Of a stretch of DNA of 34,912 bases, positions 1 to 7,678 are shown piece after piece. Under the pieces are notes generated by a model that worked only from the letters and a program-made list of their open reading frames with translations, was not told where the DNA came from and made no database searches. Source of the stretch: Gammaproteobacteria bacterium (GTDB taxonomy: Bacteria; Pseudomonadota; Gammaproteobacteria; Enterobacterales; Alteromonadaceae); NCBI GenBank assembly GCA_013373245.1, contig JABXID010000008.1:1-34912 (forward strand), read 5' to 3'. Position 1 is the stretch's first letter, and each line of letters begins with the position of its first letter. Both the position numbers and the translations under genes were made by a program.

Positions 1-1
1 C

Positions 2-289
2 ATTGGTCTTGCTGAAGTTCGTGACGTATTTAAGTCGCCGAAAATTGGTGCGATTGCCGGCTGTATGGTTACTGAAGGTATCGTTAAACGTAACAATCCA
101 ATCCGTGTATTACGTGACAACGTTGTAATCTACGAAGGTGAATTAGAGTCACTTCGTCGATTTAAAGACGACGTCCAAGACGTACGTAACGGTATGGAAT
201 GTGGTATCGGCGTTAAGAACTACAATGACGTTAAAGTTGGCGATCAAATCGAAGTATTTGAAATCGTTGAAGTTAAACGTAGTCTATAA
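2..289 (+). CDS. infB: Translation initiation factor IF-2, C-terminal end (partial)
   Basis: The window opens inside this gene; the reading frame is open from base 2 to the TAA at 287-289, giving about 95 residues. IF-2 is the GTPase that brings fMet-tRNA to the 30S subunit and promotes 50S joining. What is visible is the end of the protein: the VFKSPK..IAGC stretch, the [13 protein letters not shown] strand and the [17 protein letters not shown] segment, all characteristic of the C-terminal beta-barrel domain that binds initiator tRNA. The G domain lies outside the window. Placement directly before rbfA and truB is the classical nusA-infB-rbfA-truB order, which supports the call. Identity is certain; only the 5' part is missing. 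Confidence 0.97.
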   Translation: MGLAEVRDVFKSPKIGAIAGCMVTEGIVKRNNPIRVLRDNVVIYEGELESLRRFKDDVQDVRNGMECGIGVKNYNDVKVGDQIEVFEIVEVKRSL

Positions 290-352
290 ATTTTCAAATA
301 GGTTGGACGAAAACATCGTCAACCTATAATGAAATTTACAATGATTTAATTC

Positions 353-376
353 AAAGGGAGCGATGGCTCCCTTTTT
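353..376 (+). terminator. Hairpin between infB and rbfA
   Basis: A 9-bp perfect stem (AAAGGGAGC/GCTCCCTTT) with a GATG loop runs directly into a short T tract. It has the shape of an intrinsic terminator. It lies 64 bases after the infB stop and 25 before rbfA, in an operon normally transcribed through, so it may be partial or an RNA-processing hairpin. A second, imperfect hairpin (GGTTG-G-ACGA/TCGTCAACC) sits just upstream at 301-324. Confidence 0.7.
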
Positions 377-401
377 ATCCTTTAATTTTGGAGAGTGAAA
401 A

Positions 402-824
402 GTGCAAAGAGACTTTTCTAGAACAGATCGTGTTGCGCAACAAGTTCAGCAAGAGATAGCGATGATTTTGCAGCGTGACTTTAAAGATCCTCGTGTTGGT
501 TGGGTAACAGTTTCAGCCGTTGAAGTGTCGAAAGACTTGGCTTACGTTACTGTGTTTGTGACTTTATTGGGGCAAGAAGATCAACAAGATAAGATTGAAG
601 AAACCATTGCAATTTTGAATAATGCGGGTGGTTTTTTCCGTAGCGAAATTGGTAAGCGTATGCGTTTACGAATCGTACCTGAAGTAAAATTTGAGTACGA
701 CAACAGTTTAGTTACTGGTATTCAAATGTCGCGTAAAGTAGATGAGGCCATCAGCAAAGACAAAAACATGAGAGCAAAGTCTGGCGACAATCCAGCCGAT
801 TTAGTTGACGACGAAGAGTTTTAA
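402..824 (+). CDS. rbfA: 30S ribosome-binding factor A
   Basis: RbfA is a small KH-fold protein that binds the 30S subunit near 16S rRNA helix 1 and helps late maturation, notably in the cold. The 140-aa protein starts with the usual family opening (MQRDFSRTDRVAQQVQQEIA), has the KDPRVGWVTVSAVEVSKDLAYVTVFV core strand pair at residues 27-52, and the helix-strand end including RIVPEVKFEYD. Length is normal (about 130-140 aa). The start is GTG at 402, chosen because a TTGGAG ribosome site lies 8-13 bases upstream and no ATG competes. It is followed after 5 bases by truB, so the two are co-transcribed and probably coupled. Confidence 0.95.
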   Translation: MQRDFSRTDRVAQQVQQEIAMILQRDFKDPRVGWVTVSAVEVSKDLAYVTVFVTLLGQEDQQDKIEETIAILNNAGGFFRSEIGKRMRLRIVPEVKFEYDNSLVTGIQMSRKVDEAISKDKNMRAKSGDNPADLVDDEEF

Positions 825-829
825 GATTT

Positions 830-1774
830 ATGGCAAGACGTCGTAAAGGCAGAGCAATTAACGGCATTGTATTGGTAGATAAGCCGCAAGGAGCGTCGTC
901 TAATAATATTCTGCAGAAAGTTCGTGCGATATATGGTGCCGCGAAAGCTGGGCATACAGGCGCGCTTGATCCATTAGCTACGGGAATGTTGCCTGTATGT
1001 TTAGGTGAGGCCACCAAGTTTAGCCAATATTTATTGGACTCAGACAAGACTTACTTTGTGACTGCAAAACTTGGCGAACGCACCGATACTAGCGACGCTG
1101 AAGGTGAAGTGGTTGAAGTTAATGACGTAAATGTGTCAGAGCAAGATATATTGACGCACAAAGCAACCTTAACCGGTGCAATAAAACAAGTGCCTACTAT
1201 GTTTTCAGCGCTGAAACATAATGGTCAGCCACTATACAAGTTGGCAAGGCAAGGAATCACTGTTGATCGTGAGGCTCGACCTATCACTATATTTAGCTTC
1301 GAACTATTGCGCTTTGAAGGTCAAGAAGCCGATTTTGTTGTTCATTGTTCGAAAGGAACTTACATTCGAACTTTAATCGATGATTTAGGCCAATTACTTG
1401 GCTGTGGTGCACACGTTAAGGTTCTAAGACGAACACACGTAGCGAAATATCCGAGTGATCGTATGTTAACTCTTGAGCAAATTCAGTCGTTAAAAGACAA
1501 TAATATGGATGAGCAGGGTATAGTTGATTACACCGCACTCGATAGCCATTTATTACCTATGGAAACTGCGCTCACTGAGCTGCCTGTCATTAAATTAAGT
1601 AACAAAGAGGTGAAGACGCTTCGCTATGGACAATCGGTTATTAGACCAAGCATAGATGATGTTGAAGAAGCGACAGCATACGACTCAGACAGCGACACAT
1701 TTATCGGCGTTGTTAGCGCTGTAAATGGCGAGATTAAAAGTAAGCGTCTAGTTGTAGGTGAAGATTTTTTGTAG
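830..1774 (+). CDS. truB: tRNA pseudouridine(55) synthase
   Basis: TruB converts U55 in the T-loop of elongator tRNAs to pseudouridine. The 314-aa protein has the family start (GIVLVDKPQGASSNN, about residues 13-27), then the catalytic motif HTGALDPLATGMLP, with Asp47 as the expected nucleophile, then TKFSQYLLDSDKTY and the KGTYIRTLIDDLG motif near residue 178. The C-terminal 60-70 residues form the PUA-like part and are less conserved. Length is normal. It starts 5 bases after rbfA, consistent with an infB-rbfA-truB transcript. Nothing is missing or odd. Confidence 0.96.
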   Translation: MARRRKGRAINGIVLVDKPQGASSNNILQKVRAIYGAAKAGHTGALDPLATGMLPVCLGEATKFSQYLLDSDKTYFVTAKLGERTDTSDAEGEVVEVNDVNVSEQDILTHKATLTGAIKQVPTMFSALKHNGQPLYKLARQGITVDREARPITIFSFELLRFEGQEADFVVHCSKGTYIRTLIDDLGQLLGCGAHVKVLRRTHVAKYPSDRMLTLEQIQSLKDNNMDEQGIVDYTALDSHLLPMETALTELPVIKLSNKEVKTLRYGQSVIRPSIDDVEEATAYDSDSDTFIGVVSAVNGEIKSKRLVVGEDFL

Positions 1775-1813
1775 GCATGTGTTCAATTTATTAGGATACT
1801 AAACCTAATAAAT

Positions 1814-1842
1814 ATTGCTATTTGTTGTTAAACACGTACAAT
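1814..1842 (+). promoter_or_regulatory. Sigma-70 promoter for rpsO
   Basis: TTGCTA (1814-1819), a 17-base spacer and TACAAT (1837-1842), followed at once by a GCGCGC discriminator. This is typical of growth-rate and stringently controlled ribosomal promoters. The long leader before rpsO (about 95 bases) leaves room for the S15 autoregulatory structure known in E. coli, although I cannot confirm the fold. Confidence 0.6.
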
Positions 1843-1942
1843 GCGCGCTCTTGTTTTATCTGCTTTGTCAGGTAAGGCAATTTCCTTTGCCGGCTGAGTT
1901 AGTGATTGGCTGGTATTATTTAATTTATTCTTGGAGAGACTT

Positions 1943-2212
1943 ATGTCACTAAGCACTGAAGAAAAAGCAAAAATCTTAGCGGATTTTGGCGCAAGCGAAA
2001 AAGATTCTGGTTCTGTTGAAGTACAAGTTGCATTATTAACTGCTGACATCAACAAACTACAAGGCCACTTTAAAGAGCACAAAAAAGACAACCACTCTCG
2101 CCGTGGTCTTTTACGTAAAGTTAGCCAACGTCGTAACCTTTTAGATTACTTAAAAGGTAAAAACCTTGACCGTTACAACGACTTAATCAAGCGTTTAGGT
2201 TTACGTCGTTAA
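1943..2212 (+). CDS. rpsO: 30S ribosomal protein S15
   Basis: S15 binds the 16S rRNA central domain early in 30S assembly and contacts the 50S subunit in bridge B4. From the ATG at 1943 the protein has 89 residues, exactly the family size. Visible motifs are the four-helix S15 pattern: [28 protein letters not shown], the conserved [19 protein letters not shown] loop and helix, and the [21 protein letters not shown] end. An upstream in-frame TTG at 1931 would add four residues, but it overlaps the GGAGAG ribosome site, so the ATG is preferred. The usual partner pnp does not follow. Confidence 0.98.
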   Translation: MSLSTEEKAKILADFGASEKDSGSVEVQVALLTADINKLQGHFKEHKKDNHSRRGLLRKVSQRRNLLDYLKGKNLDRYNDLIKRLGLRR

Positions 2213-2230
2213 TAACACAGTTATTCGATG

Positions 2231-2261
2231 AAAAAGGAGCACTTAATGTGCTCCTTTTTTT
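2231..2261 (+). terminator. rpsO intrinsic terminator
   Basis: A 12-bp stem (AAAAAGGAGCAC/GTGCTCCTTTTT) with a TTAAT loop and a T run, 18 bases after the rpsO stop. A strong Rho-independent terminator. Confidence 0.92.
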
Positions 2262-2431
2262 ATGCCAATTTTCCCCTGAGCTTAGATGTTAAAGTGCCTA
2301 ACAATGTCCCAACGACTTCGTTTCCGATATAGAAACTTGAATTGAGATGTGTCAGTATAGGGAATTCCCCTATAGAAAGCGTTGTCTTTTGGATTATGCT
2401 TAATTTAGTTGACTTTGATTAGGTTAGGTAG

Positions 2432-3376
2432 ATGCCATCAATTATTGAACTTGCTGATTGTATTATATTGGACGACGTAACGGATGTGTTTTACCGAAGT
2501 TTGAGTTTTTCAAATTATAGCCGCACATTTTATGACGAAAAATCCAATCTAGAAGAAGAGTTTGATACCCTAATTTCTCAACGACTACTTGATAAACTGG
2601 ACTGGAAAAAAGAGACGCTGTCTTCTCTGGCTACCGTTAAGTTTACATGCGAGTTATTAAAGTCGCTAGAATCCTCCTCGTTAACAGAAAAAAAACTCAA
2701 GCAAATAGTTAATGAACATGCCTCTGTATTTGATGGTGACCTTTCTGCCCAAGCACTTCAAGGGAAATTTCTTCAATGTACTGAAGGCTCCGTCGAAGAA
2801 CTTTATGGTTTGATATGGCAGTTGTTTGAAGTCAAAATGCACGGTGTAAATAGGCATCTGTTCGAACAAATTCAAAGCTTTTCGCAAATGATAGTGGATA
2901 AGGCACTTGATTCCGACGGTGAACAATCCCTGCGAGCACTAAAGAAAGCTGCTTTATTAAATGCCTTACCTATGCTGATTTTAATTAAACTATTAGATCA
3001 TGAAATAGGCGTAGTTAATAATTTGCTCGATGTGCCACACGGCGAAAAAGTTATCGAACCTACCGCAGAAACTGTGTTGAGCTTTTTAGTTTTTGATGAA
3101 TTTTTGAAGCCACATATTTTGGAATATATTGATCAGCAACATTATATTGATTGGATGAATGTACAAAGCGGTGAGGTCGATAGAACATTTAAGCCGTTTT
3201 TAGAGGCAAGGACCAAAATTATTTTGGAGACGTTGTCTGATGATTTAGTTCTTACCGCAACTCAAAAACGCAAATTTTCGGAGCAAATTGGTAGCCAATT
3301 TAAACTATGTTCGCATATTAGTAACCTAAGTAACTACCGCTCTTTTTGGCGTAACTTACTTGAGGTCACCGTTTAG
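2432..3376 (+). CDS. Unrecognised 314-aa cytoplasmic helical protein
   Basis: I do not recognise the family. The protein has no signal peptide and no convincing membrane helix; residues 172-190 (ALLNALPMLILIKLLD) are hydrophobic but short and end in charge. It looks almost entirely alpha-helical with many E, K, L and S residues. Codon use and base composition match the neighbours, and the frame is clean over 945 bases with an AGG four bases before the ATG, so it is a real gene. It stands alone between the rpsO terminator and bamE, at the place where pnp is normally found. No catalytic motif is visible. Confidence 0.8.
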   Translation: MPSIIELADCIILDDVTDVFYRSLSFSNYSRTFYDEKSNLEEEFDTLISQRLLDKLDWKKETLSSLATVKFTCELLKSLESSSLTEKKLKQIVNEHASVFDGDLSAQALQGKFLQCTEGSVEELYGLIWQLFEVKMHGVNRHLFEQIQSFSQMIVDKALDSDGEQSLRALKKAALLNALPMLILIKLLDHEIGVVNNLLDVPHGEKVIEPTAETVLSFLVFDEFLKPHILEYIDQQHYIDWMNVQSGEVDRTFKPFLEARTKIILETLSDDLVLTATQKRKFSEQIGSQFKLCSHISNLSNYRSFWRNLLEVTV

Positions 3377-3568
3377 GTTACGTTTGCTAAATTGAGGAGC
3401 CAAATACGTTAAGCAAACAATGTATGGTGAAAACCTGTGTTCCTCAAAATTAACCTGTGTTAAATAACAATTGCTATTACTCCCACTTAATAAATCTGCT
3501 AATATCACGGAACTTTTCAGCTCTAGTTAATCAAATAGAGCGTATAAAATTAAGAGATGCAGTAAACT

Positions 3569-3919
3569 ATGAAACAACTTCTTTTTGTGTTGCTCACATG
3601 TTCTTTACTTTCGGCATGCAGTAGTTGGGTATACAAATACGATATTTCCCAAGGTAACTTCCTAAATCAAGATGACATTGACAAGCTTCGAATTGATATG
3701 ACCAAAGAGCAGGTTGAATACGTACTTGGTACAACCTTGTTAAAAAGTGCATTTAGCGATGACAAGTGGCTTTATGTGCATACGTTAAAGTCTGGTAAGA
3801 CAGACAAAACAACTCGCAGAGAAGTTATTGTCAATTTTGAAAATGGTTTGTTAAAGTCGATAGAAGGCACCCTCAAAGAGCCTGAAAATTTCAATGAACC
3901 TTTAGATGCAACTAATTAA
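3569..3919 (+). CDS. bamE: Outer-membrane assembly lipoprotein BamE (SmpA/OmlA)
   Basis: BamE is a small lipoprotein of the BAM complex, which folds beta-barrel proteins into the outer membrane; it supports the BamA-BamD contact. The 116-aa protein has a lipoprotein signal with lipobox LSAC and the modified Cys at 17. It then has the YKYDISQGNFL segment, the MTKEQVEYVLGT helix-turn typical of the SmpA/OmlA fold, and DKWLYVHTLKSGK. Size and motif order are normal. It is a single-gene unit with a strong terminator 27 bases downstream that also serves the converging flgN. Confidence 0.93.
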   Translation: MKQLLFVLLTCSLLSACSSWVYKYDISQGNFLNQDDIDKLRIDMTKEQVEYVLGTTLLKSAFSDDKWLYVHTLKSGKTDKTTRREVIVNFENGLLKSIEGTLKEPENFNEPLDATN

Positions 3920-3945
3920 CTAATCGGTTTGTAAAATTTAGACAT

Positions 3946-3978
3946 AAAAAAGAGCGATTTATAAATCGCTCTTTTTTA
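3946..3978. terminator. Bidirectional terminator between bamE and flgN
   Basis: A 15-bp stem (AAAAAAGAGCGATTT against AATCGCTCTTTTTT) with a tiny loop, with an A run on one side and a T run on the other. It can terminate both bamE (rightward) and the flgAMN transcript (leftward). Confidence 0.92.
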
Positions 3979-3991
3979 TTGATTTTGCTTT

Positions 3992-4432
3992 TTAAGCTTT
4001 AAGCCCTCTGCTCAATGAGCCGGAGCTGCTTTTTAAACCTTTTTCATTGTAAGTGGTATTTTTGCTGCCACCTATAAGTAGGTTCTTAACTTGCTCTACT
4101 GCAACTTGATTTTGCGTAGCTGCCAAATAACACACTTCGTTTTGTGTCTGACACTGCTCTAATAATTCATTAATTTCACGCTGTAAGTCTTTTAATTCAG
4201 GGGTGTGATTGATCACATCAATAGATGCGTCATTATTAAAAGCCGAATCTGCGTTTCGAATTGCTTCGAGCTGTAATTCTTTTTTTTCAATAAGTTGAAC
4301 AAGTAATTCGCCATTACGTACTTTAATCGCTTCTAATTCCTCACCAAGTAAAGATAGCATTTGTTGCAATCTTAGCTTTTGTTGGTTTAGCAATTTTGCA
4401 AGTTGTACGTTTTTTTGCTCTTGTTCAGCCAT
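3992..4432 (-). CDS. flgN: Flagellar export chaperone FlgN
   Basis: FlgN is the cytoplasmic chaperone of the hook-filament junction proteins FlgK and FlgL, keeping them export-competent for the flagellar type III apparatus. The 146-aa protein is a long helical hairpin: a heptad-like LAKLLNQQKLRLQQMLSLL stretch, then KKELQLEAIRNAD, with a polar C-terminal tail (GLKSSSGSLSRGLKA). Sequence conservation in FlgN is low, so the call rests on size, coiled-coil character and position right after flgM in the flgA-flgM-flgN order. It ends at a strong terminator. Its clients flgK and flgL are not in this window. Confidence 0.85.
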   Translation of the reverse strand: MAEQEQKNVQLAKLLNQQKLRLQQMLSLLGEELEAIKVRNGELLVQLIEKKELQLEAIRNADSAFNNDASIDVINHTPELKDLQREINELLEQCQTQNEVCYLAATQNQVAVEQVKNLLIGGSKNTTYNEKGLKSSSGSLSRGLKA

Positions 4433-4449
4433 TTTTTAACTTCTATAAA

Positions 4450-4761
4450 TTACAGTTCAAACTCAAATTGTGCGAGTTTGGATGCAAGTGAATCGTAGTC
4501 GATAGAATAATTACCAGAGGAGATTGCCTCTTTAATTTCATCAACTTTTTTGCGGTCAAACGCTTCTGTATCACCTAAACGCTTTTGTAACTCTTTCAAC
4601 TGAGTTGCCTGCGGCGTTAAAGCCACTGAGTCCTTAGCTGTTTGTTTGGTGCTGCTCTCTTGACCAACTTGCTGTTTCGCTTGTTCTTGCGCTAACTTCT
4701 GATTTGTATTTTGATAGAGTGCATTATTTTGCACACCACCATTTTTAATATTGTTTACCAT
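4450..4761 (-). CDS. flgM: Anti-sigma-28 factor FlgM
   Basis: FlgM binds FliA (sigma-28) and blocks late flagellar genes until the hook is finished, when it is exported. From the ATG at 4761 it has 103 residues; an in-frame GTG four codons upstream is possible but has no better ribosome site. The N-terminal half is disordered and Q/N/K-rich, as in the family. The C-terminal sigma-binding part carries DSVALTPQATQLKELQKRL followed by the FDRKKVDEIKEAISSGNYSIDYDSLASKLAQFE helices, the standard FlgM signature. It sits between flgA and flgN with its own sigma-28 promoter, the known autoregulatory arrangement. Confidence 0.93.
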   Translation of the reverse strand: MVNNIKNGGVQNNALYQNTNQKLAQEQAKQQVGQESSTKQTAKDSVALTPQATQLKELQKRLGDTEAFDRKKVDEIKEAISSGNYSIDYDSLASKLAQFEFEL

Positions 4762-4794
4762 AACTACACCCACTATTTTTTTTCTACATCAAAA

Positions 4795-4821
4795 GTATCG
4801 GCTAGTATTAAAAAAACTTTA
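4795..4821 (-). promoter_or_regulatory. Sigma-28 (FliA) promoter for flgMN
   Basis: Read on the minus strand: TAAAGTTT, exactly 11 bases, then GCCGATAC. The FliA consensus is TAAAGTTT-N11-GCCGATAA, so 15 of 16 defined positions match at the correct spacing. It lies in the short gap between the flgA stop and flgM, 33 bases before the flgM ATG. This gives flgM and flgN a late promoter besides read-through from flgA. Confidence 0.9.
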
Positions 4822-4830
4822 ACACTTTAT

Positions 4831-5571
4831 TTATAAATTTACGTAAACTTCTCGCAAGTCACCAATGATACCTTTGATTATACGTTGTGACGATGTATTT
4901 TTTACTTTTATTGATTCACCTTTAGCGCCGTTTTCAATGGCTGTTCCCGAGGTTTTTATCATCATAGAATCCGATTTTGCAATGATAGCAACATCATCTC
5001 CTTTACATACTAAGCATACATCGTTTTGACCAATTTGATAGCCTTTCGACATATTTCTCATCGTGCGGCCACCTATAACAGCAGACTTATCGACGATACT
5101 GCGGTATTTCACTTTATGCTTGTCGATAGACACCAGCTTCACCATGTCAGGTTCTATTCTGATGCCTTTGACTACATTTTGGTTTAACACTAAGGTTTGC
5201 TGCATTTCAGATACGAGAACTTGAACGTAGGTTTTCCATGGTTTTCGCTCATGTTCGCAACTCACTTTTACTGGAAATTGTCGGGTAAAAGTTCGTTTAT
5301 TTGACGTTTCAAAGCTTAGTTCTGAATCACATTGTGATAATACGATACGGCTGTCTATCGGTAATGCCGTGATTTTTATATTTTCCGAGTTATTCGGGTT
5401 GATGTGTTGTTCCACAAACTCTATTACGCTTCTTAGCAAGTCATTGTGATCTAAAGTAATATTGGTTTCAGCCGATAATTTTTGTGGCAATAATATCGCG
5501 AATAAAACGATTACATAGTTTTTGGTTAATTTTTTCAACATATTCATCGCCTTTTTACTATGCTTTATCAT
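4831..5571 (-). CDS. flgA: Flagellar P-ring assembly chaperone FlgA
   Basis: FlgA is the periplasmic chaperone for P-ring (FlgI) assembly around the flagellar rod. The 246-aa protein has an N-terminal signal sequence (hydrophobic YVIVLFAILLP, cleavage expected near LSA-ET) and the family's C-terminal SAF-like region: VVKGIRIEPDMVKLV, then NMSKGYQIGQNDVCLV and the final strand IIKGIIGDLREVYVNL. Three in-frame starts are possible (5571, 5547, 5541). AAAGGCG lies upstream of the ATG at 5541, which gives a more usual signal peptide, so the true protein may be 10 residues shorter. It heads the flgAMN operon from a sigma-54 promoter. Confidence 0.92.
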   Translation of the reverse strand: MIKHSKKAMNMLKKLTKNYVIVLFAILLPQKLSAETNITLDHNDLLRSVIEFVEQHINPNNSENIKITALPIDSRIVLSQCDSELSFETSNKRTFTRQFPVKVSCEHERKPWKTYVQVLVSEMQQTLVLNQNVVKGIRIEPDMVKLVSIDKHKVKYRSIVDKSAVIGGRTMRNMSKGYQIGQNDVCLVCKGDDVAIIAKSDSMMIKTSGTAIENGAKGESIKVKNTSSQRIIKGIIGDLREVYVNL

Positions 5572-5631
5572 ATAGTTATGAGAGACAACTTTCTTAACAC
5601 AGGTTTCATTGTCAAATAGTTGTCGTTTTCG

Positions 5632-5658
5632 TAAATTTTATCGTCATTTGTTGGATAA
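5632..5658 (+). promoter_or_regulatory. Possible sigma-28 promoter for cheV
   Basis: TAAATTTT, 11 bases, TTGGATAA. The -35 matches 7 of 8 and the -10 matches 5 of 8 with the GATAA core intact, at the correct FliA spacing. It points to cheV, 59 bases before its start. Weaker than the flgM site, so held with less confidence. Confidence 0.45.
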
Positions 5659-5680
5659 CAATCTATAGTGTTTGTTATGC

Positions 5681-5697
5681 AGCAATTTTCGTTCCGA
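5681..5697 (-). promoter_or_regulatory. Sigma-54 promoter for flgA
   Basis: On the minus strand it reads CGGAACGAAAATTGCT: GG and GC exactly 10 bases apart, with ACG after the GG and TTGCT at the end. The RpoN consensus is TGGCACG-N4-TTGCW; two positions differ. It lies about 110-140 bases before the flgA start, in the divergent gap with cheV. This fits the RpoN/FlrC-type class II or III control of flgA in polar flagellates. Confidence 0.8.
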
Positions 5698-5717
5698 GTT
5701 TTTAATGGAGATGGTTT

Positions 5718-6647
5718 ATGGCGGGTATACTGGACTCAGTCAATCAAAGAACCCAGTTAGTTGGTCAGAATAGACTTGAGCTACTGTTATTTAAATTAAC
5801 AGGTCGTCAGAGATACGGCATTAATGTTTTCAAGGTGAGAGAAGTGCTGCAATGCCCTCCGCTTACTTCTATGCCAAAGCTTAACCCATTTGTTAAAGGG
5901 GTTGCTCATGTTCGCGGACAAACTATTTCCGTTATAGATTTAGGTTTGGCAACTGGTGGTCGTCCGATCGCAAACTTAGACAATTGTTTTATTATCATTA
6001 CCGAGTATAACCGCACGGTTCAAGGATTTTTAGTTGACTCGGTTGAGCGAATTGTCAACCTGAACTGGGAAAATGTTATGCCACCGCCAAAGGGCTCAGG
6101 CAAATATAACTATCTAACGGCTGTTACTGAAATCGATAAAGAGTTGGTTGAGATTTTAGACGTTGAAAAAATCTTAGAGGAAATTACGCCATCAGATACT
6201 AGAGTAAGTGAAGGTGTGATTGTTGATAAAGAGCTAAAAGAAGATCTAGGTAATAGAACGATTCTTATCACTGATGACTCTTCTGTAGCGCGTAACCAGG
6301 TGAAAAGAGCCCTAGAAGGCATTGGCTTACCAATTGAAGCCAAAAAGAACGGTAAAGAAGCATTGGATTATTTGGTTGAGCTTGCTGACCAATGTGAGCA
6401 CAGCGTCACCGAAAAAATTGGATTACTTATTTCTGACGTTGAAATGCCAGAAATGGATGGCTATACGTTAACTGCTGAAGTAAGATCGCGACCCAAATTA
6501 GCCGACCTTCATGTCATTCTCCATACTTCCCTCAGTGGAGTATTTAACCATGCAATGGTTGAAAAAGTGGGAGCAGATGACTTTATTGCTAAATTTAATC
6601 CGGATGAGTTAGCAGGATCTGTTCAAAAGTGGCTTCATGAAGAATAA
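5718..6647 (+). CDS. cheV: Chemotaxis coupling protein CheV (CheW-REC)
   Basis: CheV couples receptors to the CheA kinase and is itself phosphorylated, giving adaptation. The 309-aa protein has a CheW domain at about residues 17-155 (FKLTGRQRYGINVFKVREVL, HVRGQTISVIDL) and a receiver domain at about 180-305. The receiver has all key residues: the acidic pair Asp186/Asp187, the phosphoacceptor Asp240 in ISDVEMPEMDG, Thr270 in ILHTS, and Lys292 in IAKFNPDEL. It is followed by cheR after 24 bases and is divergent from flgA, the same order as in Vibrio and Shewanella. ATG is preceded by TGGAGATGG. Confidence 0.96.
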   Translation: MAGILDSVNQRTQLVGQNRLELLLFKLTGRQRYGINVFKVREVLQCPPLTSMPKLNPFVKGVAHVRGQTISVIDLGLATGGRPIANLDNCFIIITEYNRTVQGFLVDSVERIVNLNWENVMPPPKGSGKYNYLTAVTEIDKELVEILDVEKILEEITPSDTRVSEGVIVDKELKEDLGNRTILITDDSSVARNQVKRALEGIGLPIEAKKNGKEALDYLVELADQCEHSVTEKIGLLISDVEMPEMDGYTLTAEVRSRPKLADLHVILHTSLSGVFNHAMVEKVGADDFIAKFNPDELAGSVQKWLHEE

Positions 6648-6671
6648 CTTTAATATTTAGAGACGATTATA

Positions 6672-7502
6672 GTGACAGACAACACTCTGGCAGAAAAAGA
6701 TTACAAATTGTTCTGCCAGTTCTTAGAGCAACAATGCGGCATTGTGCTAGGTGACAACAAACAGTACTTAGTTAAAAGCCGCTTGTCTCCGTTAATGAGT
6801 CGTTTTAGTGCAGATACGATTTCTGAGCTTATTGGCCGCACATTAAACCCTACAGAGCGTCAACTGCGCGCTGCGATTATAGATGCAATGACGACTAATG
6901 AAACCTTATGGTTTCGAGACACCTATCCTTATGAGCTTTTAAAAAATAAGCTACTGCCAGAACTTGACCAAGGTAAACCATTAAAAATTTGGTCTGCGGC
7001 CAGTTCTTCAGGACAAGAGCCATATTCAATTGCGATGACAATTCAAGAATACAAAAAACAGGCAAGGCCGGCGAGCAGAAGCATGTTCTCTGTATTAGGC
7101 ACAGATATTTCAAACACTATGTTAGAGATATGTAAAAATGCAGAATACGATAATTTAGCGCTTTCACGAGGTTTGTCTGCTGAGCGCAAACGTGAATTTT
7201 TTGAAGACTCTGGCAATGGTATGATGCGTGTTAAAAGTGAAAGTAGACGTCTAGTTAGTTTTCGTCATTTGAATTTGTTAGACAGTTACCACTTGTTAGG
7301 TAAGTTTGACATTATTTTTTGCCGTAACGTATTAATCTATTTTAATGCCGAGTTGAAATCTCAGATTGTGAACAAGTTTGCCTCTCAGCTAAATCCGAAT
7401 GGTTATTTAATATTGGGAGCCTCAGAGTCAATGTCAGGATTAAGCGACAAGTTCAATATGATCCGTTGTAACCCTGGCATTGTTTATCAGAAAAAACAAT
7501 AG
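6672..7502 (+). CDS. cheR: Chemotaxis receptor methyltransferase CheR
   Basis: CheR transfers methyl groups from SAM to glutamates of chemoreceptors, the adaptation step opposed by CheB. The 276-aa protein shows the N-terminal helical domain, the TTNETLWFRD motif at residues 74-83 (Arg82 near the active site), the SAM-binding loop WSAASSSGQEPYSI (residues 107-120), the LGTDIS strand with Asp145, and CRNVLIYF with Asn229. Length is normal and no C-terminal receptor-tether (NWETF-binding) domain extension is present beyond the usual. Start is GTG at 6672 with GAGACGA upstream. It is co-transcribed with cheV. Confidence 0.95.
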   Translation: MTDNTLAEKDYKLFCQFLEQQCGIVLGDNKQYLVKSRLSPLMSRFSADTISELIGRTLNPTERQLRAAIIDAMTTNETLWFRDTYPYELLKNKLLPELDQGKPLKIWSAASSSGQEPYSIAMTIQEYKKQARPASRSMFSVLGTDISNTMLEICKNAEYDNLALSRGLSAERKREFFEDSGNGMMRVKSESRRLVSFRHLNLLDSYHLLGKFDIIFCRNVLIYFNAELKSQIVNKFASQLNPNGYLILGASESMSGLSDKFNMIRCNPGIVYQKKQ

Positions 7503-7535
7503 CCAACGAGCAAGTTCTTAGCGGCATTAATAAAC

Positions 7536-7572
7536 GGCAAAAATTTGATGACAGTACAGTCAAATTTTTGCC
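7536..7572 (+). terminator. 13-bp inverted repeat between cheR and flgB
   Basis: Perfect 13-bp arms (GGCAAAAATTTGA/TCAAATTTTTGCC) around an 11-base centre, 34 bases after the cheR stop. It could terminate cheVR transcription, but the T run is inside the stem rather than after it. A processing or binding site is the alternative. Confidence 0.5.
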
Positions 7573-7678
7573 TTCATATCAACTAGCATATTTTTTCAAC
7601 ATTCTTAAAATTGAATTTAGTCCGTTAATTTCCTGTCTTTTAAGCGTTTTATAAAAATTCCTATACTCGTCAATACAT

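Noticed and set aside
301-324. Imperfect hairpin before the infB-rbfA terminator
   Set aside because: Has a bulged G and no T run; kept only as a remark in the terminator entry.
751-1047. 98-codon minus-strand reading frame over rbfA/truB
   Set aside because: Lies antisense to two certain genes; no ribosome site or recognisable product. Shadow frame.
1787-1812. 9-bp A/T-rich hairpin after truB (TTTATTAGG/CCTAATAAA)
   Set aside because: Weak stem, 8-base loop and no T run; it directly abuts the rpsO -35 element. Not called as a terminator.
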